A DNA stretch of 64,000 nt from Zeus faber (Eukaryota > Chordata > Actinopteri > Zeiformes > Zeidae). The stretch covers positions 15,180,187 to 15,244,186 of the forward strand of contig OY482847.1 in the NCBI GenBank assembly GCA_960531495.1, read 5' to 3'. A program made the translations under genes and the position numbers. Below are positions 42,735-63,600 of this stretch, piece by piece. The notes under the pieces were generated by a model, which ran no database searches, was not told where the DNA came from, and was given only the letters and a program-made list of their open reading frames with translations. Every line of letters begins with the position of its first letter. Position 1 is the stretch's first letter.

Positions 42735-43769
42735 ATGTCCACTTTTCAGTACAACGCTTCTCTCCTCAACAGCTCTCAGCAGCTTGCGTCCAATAAAGGA
42801 TGCCAATTCTCCTTGCCAGAGGTGACGGTCATCATGCAGTCCACCATCACCGTCTTGCTGCTGCCCTACTTAGCCGCTGCCCTTCCAGCCAATGTGTGGA
42901 TGATCTGGCTCATCGTTTCTGGAACCAAGGGGTCACTGGCAGCAGATATATTTCTGCTCAATCTGGCTGTGTGTGAGATCGTTCACAGCGTTGGAGCTCC
43001 TCTCTTCCTGTACTGTCTGTATGAGATCGATGCACACCCATTGGTTTCAAAAATACATGCTGAAATTGAGATTTTTGTGTGGCTTGGCCGTCCCCTGTTC
43101 CAGTGTTGCATCTGTGTGGAGCGCTACTTGGCAGTGGTTCACCCTTTGCTCTTCATAAGGTAATTTAAGATTTATTTTAGGAAACGCAGGATCCTTCTTA
43201 TTAGTCTAGTCTGGAAAACTGTAATACATGCATCATGCATCACTCCACTAACGCGTGTTCCATCGTGTTTTTTCCTCCCCAGGTATAAGCCCTTGAGGTT
43301 CAGAGGGGGCTGCTGTGGTCTGATGTGGTTTGTCGTCCTTTTCAACATTTCGATCAATTCGGTTTGGCCGCTGTGGAGCCATCTGGTAACCATTCTATTG
43401 TATTGTTCAACGTTGTTGTTTATCGTTCTGTTCTGTTGTTTATCGGTTCTTTGGTCACTGAAAAGGTCTGGCCCCAGGGGAAAGGAGTGGAAGAAAAAGG
43501 AGGGAGAAGGGCTCAACGGCACAAAGAAAAGAGCGTTCAACATCATTTTGGTTCAGCTGGTGTGTTTTGTGGGCAACTTTCTGCCGTCATTGATGCTCAC
43601 GAGTCTGAAAGATTTTCTGTTTCCCAAGATCTACTACACACTAAGTGGGCTTCTGTATCTGACCGTTTGGTTCGGTCTCTTCCAGCCGCTAAGTTACCTG
43701 CGCAGGGCTGGGAAGCTGACCTGCGCCCCTGCACCGACCCCAAGAGATATTTCAACAGGGAACTCTTGA
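42735..43769 (+). CDS. Divergent rhodopsin-family (class A) 7TM receptor, 2 exons
   Basis: Exon 1 42735-43159, exon 2 43283-43769 (GT-AG, phase 2), 303 aa. Seven hydrophobic segments lie near residues 30-62, 69-96, 108-138, 153-171, 175-200, 226-250 and 257-281. N-glycosylation sites are NAS (7) and NSS (12). Class A marks: N53 in helix 1, ERY at 129-131 at the end of helix 3, and QPLSY (276-280) in place of NPxxY. Departures: Glu81 replaces the helix-2 Asp, Ser105 sits where the helix-3 disulfide Cys is expected, the loop between helices 4 and 5 is only a few residues with no Cys, and helix 6 reads FVGNFLP without the CWxP Trp. The third inner loop is Lys/Glu-rich. The intron falls just after the ERY region. 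I do not recognise an orthologue; it may be a fish-specific orphan. Confidence 0.8.
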
Positions 43770-45083
43770 CACGAGCTAGTCCCAAACAACCTGGGGTTTG
43801 AAGCATGCAGAAGGGATTTCTTTGGAATGGAAAATGACTCGTAGCTCGTAGGAAAATGTTTTTTTAAGGCTATAATTTCATGCATAGTGAGAGATGTCTT
43901 ATCTTCTCCGTAGGCATTTGAGAATCTGTCGGTTCACAACATGTTTTGTCCAACTTTAACATTTTAACTGAAATCTTCTCCCAGTTGACTTTCGAGAGCC
44001 TCTCTAGGGTTTTTGAGGAGTTAGGACAATTTAAACTCTTTTCAAGATATCCAGTGATTCTGTTAGAGCAGTTAGGGCGGATGGCTGACAGGTGCAGAGG
44101 CAAAGTAGGAAAACACACATTCTGACAAAACATAATTTGCCTTTGAAAGGGGAGATAGAGGGTTAGGTCAACATTTGTCAGCAGAGCAGTCTGCGTGAGC
44201 ATATGTTGAAGATTTACATACTCAATGTATGTAAATAGGTGTAGATCTTGTCATAGTACGTAAAGTAGATAATCACCATAACTCAAAGTCAGCCTCAGTG
44301 CTTGGACTCTGTGCAATGACAATTAATTGAATTTAATCTAAGTAATCTCTATTCAAATGGAAGATATTACATTTTTTTCCAAAAATGTATACGACTTAAA
44401 ATGATAGTAATACCTTGTTTATTAACGCTTATTCATTTGCAGCAACATTACCTTTACAGTGCAGCTTGGCATATTTTATCCTTCCAACTATAAACCTGTT
44501 TTACTATGTTTGATAATTTTGATGAATTTAGTTAGTAGTCATGTACCCGTCACTGTTTTCCTTCCACTGAACAATCATTTTATTTATAAAAATGTTACTT
44601 TTTAAAACAACAATTCAACTGTCATGGTTTCAAAGGGAATATGAAAAACTGATTTTTATTTTGTTTCGTTTCAAAAATGTACTTCATAAAAATAGTGATC
44701 TGTACAATTTAAAACAAAGTCTTAATGTCTAATTTACGACTCAAATGTATATGTGTCATCAATGCACATCATTCTCTATTGTTTCACTTGTATGGAAAAA
44801 TACAATAGAAAAATACAACAAATAATCCAATGACATCGCCCCTTCCTCCCTTACAACTATTATGCATATGAGCCAAAATGTATAATATCTGGACAGTATA
44901 TTCTGGTTTGTGACAATTAATGGTTGTTCTTGTTCTGGAAGGGTCCGTTCTGAATGCACCTACTGCACACAGAACAAATGCAGCCTCTCTTTTCAGAGAG
45001 AAAAAAAAAATAAAATCTGTAAGAATGTTTCGAACTCCTTGACGGTTGACGGCACCCCAACATCACTCCAGGTCGTTTGTCGT
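43770..45083. other. Convergent intergenic region between the receptor and gcfc2
   Basis: AT-rich, no ORF of interest. A minus-strand AATAAA (TTTATT at 44655-44660) could end gcfc2. The two genes are tail to tail, so their 3' UTRs share this 1.3 kb. Confidence 0.5.
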
Positions 45084-55172
<10,089 letters not shown>

Positions 55173-55330
55173 CTCGTCTGCTTGTTGTTATTTGGTGTTT
55201 ATTGGCGGTCGGCAAACCGGCACCAAGCACTTCGGTCCGACATGACTCTCGTCGTTATTAACGTATCGGTAGCGAACTAAGCCGTATTCCGGTGGATCTG
55301 TCGTAAAGCGGTCGTAAAGCGGCGTGTTGT
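55173..55330 (-). promoter_or_regulatory. gcfc2 promoter / 5' UTR
   Basis: GC-richer sequence directly upstream of the gcfc2 start codon at 55172. It holds two close copies of GTCGTAAAGCGG (about 55300-55322) and ends at AT-rich flank. No TATA box is evident. In mammals GCFC2 shares a divergent promoter with MRPL19; no such gene is seen here on the other strand. Confidence 0.4.
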
Positions 55331-55534
55331 GCGTAATTTGCAAGCGCGTACGCAGAGTATTGCAGAGGTTATGGGTTTGGGGGGGGGGAGAAAATCGAGA
55401 AAATAATAATATTTAACAACACGGCATTGCGAATTATGTCACAATGACTAATGAGAAATGCAACAGGGGTAGCAATAAAAGACTGCCATTGCCCTCACAG
55501 AACACTCACGCATGAGACGAAGAAGAAGACAAAG

Positions 55535-56527
55535 GCTTGAAGTGGACTCCTTTAGTCGAATTTTTCAGTCCACCTTAAATGGCCGCGATAACGTCATGTG
55601 GCCTGTAGGGGGCTCTGTTCAGTGGCTAATCTCTGTGCTGGGCTGCAGAGGCCTCTGTTGAGAGATTTCTAAAATAAATGATCTGTTGTGAATACTCTGC
55701 ATTCAGGAAAAGAAAAACAAAACAAAACAAAACAAAAAAAAGCAACTACGTATATGCAGCAACCAGAAACCCAACATGACAAGATGGACTGTAAATTGAA
55801 TGAGAAAGGCAAACAGTGACTGCACTTTCCACATAATTGTCATGATTTTATTATGACTTTCATTATGAATATGACCTTTTTATTATTAACTGCTGAACAT
55901 GGCATGTCAGACTGTGGCCTCATTGTGTCATTGCACGTTTCCCTAATTGCTAATTTCCTCCCCACTTATTTTCAGAATGTCTCAAAAGTCGGACACTTGT
56001 GTATGACAGACAAGGAACTTAGTATCGGAATCCAGGCATTTTTGAAAATAAGCGGGGAGGAACCTCGCAATTGTGGAAAAATGCAATGACACAACGACAC
56101 CACAGTCTGCATACCGTGTTCAGAGGTTCATATAAAAATGTCACGATCGCAATAAAATTCAGAATAAAAATCCTATAGTAAAGTCATGACAGTTATGCAG
56201 AAGGTGCAGTCACTTTTTGCCTTTCTCATGCAATTACAGTCCATCTTGTTTTGTTGTGTTTCAGGTGGCTTCATATAATAGCTTTTCGGGGGAAAAAAAA
56301 CAAAACGTTTATTCCATTGAAAAATGCATCCTGGAAAGTCATTGTTTTGTTTTTCTTTTCCTGAATGCAGAGTATTCACAACAGATCAGTCGTTTTAGAA
56401 ATCTCTCAACAGAGGCCTCTGCAGCCCAGCACAGAGATTAGCCACTGAACAGAGCCCTCTACAGGCCACATGACGTTATTGCGGCCATTTAAGGGGGACT
56501 GAAAAATTCGAATAAGGAGCCAACTTG
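55535..56527. mobile_element. ~1-kb palindromic (foldback) element
   Basis: The left arm (about 55535-55983) is matched by the reverse complement of the right arm (about 56033-56527) over nearly its whole length. Paired landmarks: 55556-55612 TCGAATTTTTCAGTC..ACGTCATGTGG with 56470-56510; 55630-55700 CTCTGTGCTGGGCTGCAGAG..GAATACTCTGCATTC with 56360-56445; AAGATGGACTGTAA at 55790 with 56233-56246; CAGACTGTGG at 55909 with 56102-56111; CCTCCCC.CTTATTTTCA near 55960 with 56041-56062. Only about 50 bp remain as loop. Possible target duplication TTGA at both ends (55536-55539, 56525-56528 area). No ORF. Confidence 0.85.
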
Positions 56528-56573
56528 AGAATTAGAGCGAAAATAAACGAAATGGTGCGTTCGAAGTTTCGGA

Positions 56574-56574
56574 G

Positions 56575-56608
<34 letters not shown>

Positions 56609-56648
56609 TAACAATAATAATAATATCATTAATAATAATAATAATAAT

Positions 56649-56691
<43 letters not shown>

Positions 56692-56732
56692 TCATTAATA
56701 ATAATAATAATATTAATAATAATAATAATATT

Positions 56733-56795
<63 letters not shown>
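56574..56795. repeat. (AAT)n microsatellite, ~220 bp
   Basis: AAT/TAA repeat with internal variants (AATATCATTAATAAT and AATATTAATAAT each occur more than once, giving a higher-order pattern). Poly-Ile/Leu ORFs over it are artefacts. Confidence 0.95.
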
Positions 56796-56875
56796 TGACA
56801 ACATATTAAGATGGAAACATACAACGAAGGTAACTGTTCAAGAAAGGGAACCGATAAACAAATTTAACCATCTTT

Positions 56876-58205
56876 GTCTTTCTAGCTCTACCTCCCTCCT
56901 CCCTCCCTCTTTCTCGCCATCTCTCTCCCCCTCCCTCCCTCTCTCTCCATCTCCCTCCCTCCCTCTCTCCATCTCTCTCCCTCCCTCCCTCTCTCTCCAT
57001 CTTCCTCCCCCCCGCCCTCTGTCTCTCCCTCCCTCCCTCTCTCCATCTCTCTCTCCCTCCCTCCCTCTCTCCATCTCTCTCCCTCCATCCCTCTTTCTCT
57101 CCATCTCTCTCCCTCCCTCCCTCCCTCTTTCTCTCCATCTCCCTCCCTCCCTCTCTCCATCTCTCTCCCTCCCTCCCTCTTTCTCTCCATCTCTCTCCCT
57201 CCCTCCCTCCCTCTCTCTCGTTCTCCCTCCCCCGCCCTCTGTCTCTCCCTCCCTCCCTCCCTCTCCATCTCTCTCTCCCTCCCTCTCTCCATCTCTCCAT
57301 CTCTCTCCCTCCCTCCCTCTCTCCACCTCTCTCCCTCCCTCTCTCCATCTCTTTCCCTCCCTCCCCCCCTCTCTCTCCACCTCTCTCCCTCCCCCCGCCC
57401 TCTGTCTCTCCCTCCCTCTCTCCATCTCTTTCTCTCTCCCTCCCTCTCTCCATCTCTCTCCCTTCCTCCTCTCTCTCCCCCCTCCCTCCCTCTTTCTCTC
57501 CATCTCTCTCCCTCCCTCTCTCTCTCTCCCTCCATCTCCCTCCCCCCGCCTCTGTCTCTCCCTCCCTCCCTCCCTCTCTCCATCTCTCTCTCTCTCCCTC
57601 CCTCCCTTGCGCCATCTCTCTCCCTTCCTTCCCTCTCTCCATCTCTCTCCCTCCCTCTCTCTCTCCACCCCTCTCCCTCCCTCCATCTCCCTCCCCCGCC
57701 TCTGTCTCTCCCTTCCTCCCTCTCTCCGTCTCTCTCTCTCTCCCTCCCTCCCTTGCTCCATCTCTCTCCCTTCCTTCCCTCTCTCCATCTCTCTCCCTCC
57801 CTCTCTCTCTCTCCACCCCTCTCCCTCCCTCCATCTCCCCCCGCCCTCTGTCTCTCCCTCCCTCCCTCCCTCTCTCCATCTCTCTCTCTCTCCCTCCCTC
57901 CCTTGCTCCATCTCGCTCCCTTCCTTCCCTCTCTCCATCTCTCTCCCTCCCTCTCTCTCTCCACCCCTCTCCCTCCCTCCATCTCCCCCCGCCCTCTGTC
58001 TCTCCCTCCCTCCCTCTCTCCATCTCTCTCCCTCCCTCCCTCTCTCCATCTCTCTCCCTTCCCTCTCTCTCTCCCCCCTCCCTCTCTCTCTCCCTCCCTC
58101 ACCCCTCCTCTCTCCATCTCCCTCCCTCTCTCCAGCCCCCCCCATCTCTCTCCCTCCCTCCTCTCATCATGTCTCCCTCCTCCCTCCCCTCTCTTCCCTC
58201 CCCCT
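56876..58205. repeat. C/T-rich (polypyrimidine) satellite, ~1.33 kb
   Basis: The plus strand is almost wholly C and T, built from CCCTCC and CTCTCT blocks punctuated by CCATCTCTCTC, CCGCC..CTGTCTCTC and CCACC variants. At the right side a higher-order unit recurs: CTTGC(G/T)CCATCTC(T/G)CTCCC at 57606, 57752 and 57902, spacing 146 and 150 bp. The long Arg/Glu/Gly ORFs on minus and Ser/Leu/Pro ORFs on plus are low-complexity artefacts with no start or splice context. Confidence 0.95.
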
Positions 58206-58259
58206 CAGTACGGTCAGGTTTCGCGCCACCGACCAGGGACTGAACACTAGTTAGTGATA

Positions 58260-58521
58260 AAAAAAAAAAAGGTCGACTCCTTTTGCGGATTCGGTTCCTG
58301 ACCTGACGAGTCGTTCGGTCTCGCGACTCTCCGTTCGCTTCGGTTGCCGAGCGAAGGAGGACTTCCGGTGAACGACGGACGGCAGTCGGCTCGGTCGGAT
58401 CAATTATTTATTATTTATTATTTATTATTGATTTAATAACGTAAACTGCGGGTCCCGGAGCAAAATAAATAAGTAAACAAACGAATAAACAAACAAACAA
58501 ACAAATAAATAAATACACAAA

Positions 58522-58572
<51 letters not shown>

Positions 58573-59026
58573 ATCATCTTTAAAATCTTTAAAGAAAAGA
58601 GTGAATCACAAAAATAATTTACTCCTTTAATATGAATTACTTGGCCTCCCCCCCCCTCCTCCTTAGACCTTAATTTAGCGCTTTCGTAATTATTTTCAGT
58701 TTGTGGATTGAGGATCCACTCCACGCCCAACTCTTTTGCCGGAATGACTCCGGACCTCTGAGTCGTTTAAAAGGATTCGTTCGCTACGAGCGAGTCGTTC
58801 GCGAGTCTCGCATCGCCGACGCTCGTCAGCCATGTTGTTTGTGTGACACGGAGCTGTCAGCAACAGGTTCTGGGACGAGCTAAATTTAACAATTCACGCT
58901 CGACTATTTCGTTTTACATGAATTAGCAACCCACATCACACGCGGGAGGTCGTCCCGAATTAGCGGAGTGAAGATTTGTCCCGGACAGAGCCTGGAAGTC
59001 CGAGATTTTCAGCTCGTAAAGAGAGA
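58260..59026 (+). promoter_or_regulatory. CpG-rich block; possible promoter and first exon of an unseen plus-strand gene
   Basis: CpG-rich sequence at 58270-58400 and 58730-59060, split by the AAAT repeat. The right part ends in AAGAGAGAG|GTACGC near 59028, a fair donor, so a 5' UTR exon could end there and its gene continue beyond 64000. It shares GAGTCGTT/GGATTCGTTCGC/GTTCGCGAGTC blocks with the sccpdh 5' region. No coding exon is seen to the right in the window, so this is conjecture. Confidence 0.25.
58504..58575. repeat. (AAAT)n microsatellite, ~72 bp
   Basis: AAAT tetranucleotide repeat following an AAAC-type run (58480-58505). Confidence 0.95.
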
Positions 59027-59820
59027 GGTACGCACCCGAAACTGCCGATCCAAGACTGAGTACAAGTTTGACATTGTTTAAAAAAAATCCCGGTGGGAAT
59101 GTACAGAAAGGTTGTTTAGTTAAATAATAACGGGACGTTTCTCTGTTGCGTTTTTAGCTTTGTCTTTTTCTCTTTCCCCCCACGCGAGGACTTAACACCC
59201 CCCCCCCCAAATGTGACGTTTCGACTTCTTTTTAAAAGCGTGATGTCAAACCTCAAATATCTCATTGTTCAGCCCGGGAGGAGTTGGCGAACATTGATTA
59301 TACATATACATATATACTTTGTTAAAATTCAGATTCTAAAAGTCATGCAAAGACAGGGGTTCTCGTAAACACGTTTGCATTTGTTAAATTCTTTGCTGTC
59401 CAAACGAGTTGAGCAGGTTGCAGTGGGTCTGCTGGTGACAGGTGATCAGAGAAGGTGACTCTATGGTATCGTATTATTGAATGTATTATATATATGTAAC
59501 ACTCTATATTAAAATGTGAGTCTATGGCTTTACATTAGAAAGACATTGTGGTTGTATCTGAGAATGTGACTATGGTATTACATTAGATACGTTAGAATGT
59601 CACTATGGCTAGATATGAAAATATGAATCTATGGCTTGCTTTATATTAGAATGTAGATTAGGGATATATTTCAATTTGCATTCTAATAATAAGCCATATA
59701 TGGTAATGTGCTGTTACATCTCGGGGAGTTTATTTAACACAAGATATTTCTGTGATTGATCCACCTGACCCCCACATGCGAAGCAACATCAGGCACTTGT
59801 CTGAAAATAGTAGGGTTATG

Positions 59821-60643
59821 TACACCAATTAGCCACAACATTAGAACCACTGACAGGTGAAACATTGATCATCTCGTTCCAATGGCATCTGTCAAGGGGT
59901 GAGATATAATAAGGCAGCAAGTGAACAGTCAGTTCTTGAAGTTGATGTGTTGGAAGCAGGAACTATGGGCAAGCGTAAGGATCTGAGCGACTTTGACAAG
60001 GGCAAAATTAGGATGGGTGGACGACTGGGTCAGAGCATCTCCAAAACAGCAGGGCTGTGGGGTGTTCGACAACAGGGTCATGAGCTCATTGATGCGTGTG
60101 AGGAGCAAAGTGTAGCCTGTCTGGTAGGATCCCAAAGAAGAACTACTGATGCACAAATTGCAGAAAAAGTTAATGCTACTATAATAGAAAGGTGTCAGGA
60201 CACACAGTGCATCACAGCTTGCTCTGTATGGGGCTGCGTAGCCGCATACCAGTCAGAGTGCCCATGTTGACCCCTGTCCACTGCCGAAAGCAGGTACAAT
60301 GGGCTCATAAGCGTCAGAACTGGACCATGGCGCAATGGAAGAAGGTGGCCTTGTCTGATGAATCACGGTTTCTTCTACCTCATGTGGATGGCCGGGGTGA
60401 GGGTCCGATCCAATCGAGCATCTGTGAAATGTGCTGGAACAACAAGCCCAGTCCATGGGTGCCCCACCTTCCAACTTACAGCACTGGCTGCTACTAACAT
60501 CTTAGTGCCAGATACCACAGGACACCTTCAGAGGTCTTGTGGAGTCCATGCCTCGATGGGTCAGAGCTGTTTTGGCGGCAAGAGTGGGACCTACACAATA
60601 TTAGTGGTTATTAGTGGTGGTTTTAATATCGCTGATCGGTGTA
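59821..60643 (+). mobile_element. Tc1-like transposon, internally deleted, both ends present
   Basis: Left TACACCAATTAGCCACAACA and right GATCGGTGTA ends are inverted repeats (about 28 bp, imperfect) with TA at each edge. Transposase fragments: [20 protein letters not shown] (59968 on), [20 protein letters not shown] (about 60100), WTMAQWKKVALSDESRFLLP (first catalytic Asp), then a jump near 60398 to the C-terminal coding part. A second deletion removes the region between the two DNA-binding subdomains (near 60070). It cannot encode a transposase but retains ends that could be mobilised. Confidence 0.85.
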
Positions 60644-63600
60644 TGCCTCTCAAATGGCTTATTTTCTACTGGATAGTGTTTTCCCTCTGCTACTGTAGTC
60701 AGGTCAGTGAGATGTTACTCAACCCTGTCTATACGTATACTTCTTTATTTACCTTATCCATTGTAAAAGTATTATGTAGTGAGTAAAGTGATTCCCCCTT
60801 TATCCAGCCAGAACCTGTGTTTAGCCCCAATGGGGGAAATGGCAGGGATACACCAAAAGACTTTCAAAAGACAGCCTCACAGCTTTGAAGACTTTTTTCC
60901 CCCATCCCAGTAGTGTGCACACTATAGGATTAAGCGGAGGGTGGTGATCACAGGAGATCACACGTCTTGGTATACTAGCACACACTGTGGGGGCCAAGGC
61001 ATCAGACTAGTGTCTAGCCTGCTAAGGTCTTTCTAAGCAGGACACTAAACCCCTGATTGTCTGTTACCCTTTCCAACTCATGGCTGGCTCGCAGGTTTCT
61101 GTTTCAGCAGCACTTGTAGAACCTGATCAGCTTTTACATTAATTCCTTGTCAAAGCATCATCATAAAAGTATTAGCACTCTTAAATGTAAACAGGGTAAA
61201 CATGATACAACAAACGACACTTTTTAAAGTATGTTAACACCTTTTAATTAAATATTGAGATACTCGTGATTCTTAAGTGTGTTCATATTTCCTTAAACGC
61301 CTAATAGGAGGTACCTTACAGTATCTGAAGTTACCAGGGAAGTATGCCTCCGCATCCCATCTTATACTGTATGTTCTGAGGTAGATCATACTTATGTCTA
61401 CCTTAACCTATGACATTTTTACACTTTGATTCAGCCTGATTAAACTGAACAAGCTCACACTATGAAATCCCAACTTATCAGAGAACTTTCTCTGCTCTTG
61501 AGCTAATCTTTATATAGTCGGAGATAAAACAGGACAGAGCGAAAGAGAACAGGGAGAGGCATTCCTTGCCTCTTAGGAAAACAAATCAAGGCAGACCGCA
61601 TTTATCAAATCTTATCTGAAATACTGCTTGAGGCTCATGCAGGTCATTAAGTGTGTGAATGAGTGCATCTGGTGTGGGGGCCATTGTAGAGAAAGAGAGT
61701 TTAGATATGTTAAGGAACATCCATTTAAAAAAACTTCCTCAATAAGATAACACTTTATATATTCCTGAGGGGAAATTATAATGAAATGGTATTAGAGGGA
61801 AACACAGATTGACCTGGAAGGAGTTGTCGGAGTTAGTCTGTTGGCTCCAAATCAGTTTTCTTTCTTAGATAATCAACCTCTCTGTCCAGCAGGTAGGCAG
61901 GCAGGTAATGCGTGTTTCTAAACAGATTAAGGGTGAGGACAGAGCAGCGTCATACAACTAGTAGAATAAGGACATAAGAGCAGACAGAGAGAAGTAACTA
62001 GTGAATGGATGAAAGACAAACTTAACAGATGAATAGAGGGATTGTTTTAACAAATTACCTCAGACAGACTTTTATGGTTTCAAGCTTTTTTTTCCCCAAT
62101 ACCCATATACTGTATGTGTTTATGGTTGAACTGCTGTGAGACAGTTGGGGATAGTCTGGCGAAGGAGTATTTTTTAACAAAAATCGAATTATGCAGCCAA
62201 TATGGATCCACAGCTACAGTAAAATTAGGGGAAGTGTCTTTGCCATAGTTTGTGCCTTATGTGTTGTTACGTCCCAGGAACTGTTTGACCACATTCCATC
62301 ACAGTGATGGACTAAAAGATAGGCTGACTTCATAACTAGGTGTAAGTTTGTGGATAGGTGGTGGTTTGGTTGGTAGGTGGAAGTGTGATATATGTTCAAT
62401 AAAGTTTATACATAAGGCTACATCTTAACTTTACATAGGGTAAACAGCCATCAGATCTTTTCTATTCTACAATGTGTATAAATTATTTTCCTTTGTGAGG
62501 TAAGATATGTGATGAATCTATAATTGTGAATATATTTGTTTTCATAATTTCTATATCTGCAGCCTTTCATTGAATTATATTATCCAGAACGTTGGTTCCA
62601 GTACTGTTCCTAAGCAGAGGACCTCAATTATTGGGATTTGAAGATTGCATTGACAGAACAACACTTTCATATTTGGTCAAAATGAAACACCACTTAGAAT
62701 AGTGTTAAGACGTTTCTGCAGGACTGCAAATTATTAGCATCTTATCCAAACTTTGTGATGGATAATATCAGGATTTCTAAAATTTTTATATTCTGGAAAT
62801 TCACTACTGCTATATGTATTTGTTTTTGGGAAGCTTAATGTGCATAATTTCCAAGTATACTGATCAAAGCCCATTTGTATTTGTAAAATTACTGCTCACT
62901 CACAACGCTGGTGTGCGTTGAGTTAGCCCTGCCCCTGATTTTACACAGTAGGCTTATCACTATGCAAATACAGACTCTGCCTAGGTGTCTGTACCCGCTC
63001 TATTAATTTGGCAGCTAAAGGCCTTTACTCAGAGAGTAGAATAACCGTGAGTGTGGAAGCACACATGTGGGTGATCGGGCTGAGGATACTGAATGGATTT
63101 GCATGATATCCGCAAAGCACATTGGCTACTCAGTCAACCACTCAGTCAGCTTGTCTCCTTTGTCCGCCAGTCATTCATCCATTAAATTCTCAGCCGAACG
63201 GCCAGCTTGCCAGTCAGGGCTCTGGAAATACAATGAAATATAAAACAGGATTGGGATACACCTAAAACTTGAGCATGGATTTCTTCCTGGCTTTCCTATC
63301 TTCTTAAATGGCTATTATTCACTGTATCACTTTCACAGCTTGTGAAGACACACACCTGGCTCTGTGTTGAACCGGCTCAAATTCCCATCAGTGGTCAAGG
63401 TCAGACATGTCGCTGGCCAGTCGAATGTCTAAATTTACAAATAGGAATATGTTCATGACTTATTCAATAGTTGCTTTAGTTGACAGAACTAAAGATGCTC
63501 TGATACCGCTTTTTCAATATCCCCAATACAAAGGTCAGATACTTGGAGGCAGTCATATAGATATTCAAGAGATATTAAAGAAAAGCAATTTGATTTACTG

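Noticed and set aside
56489-56824. Poly-Leu/Ile ORFs over the (AAT)n tract
   Set aside because: Translation of a trinucleotide repeat.
56806-58145. Long Arg/Glu/Gly-rich ORFs (up to 435 codons) on the minus strand and Ser/Leu/Pro ORFs on plus
   Set aside because: They exist in several frames at once because the sequence is C/T-rich repeat lacking stops. There is no splice context or family resemblance.
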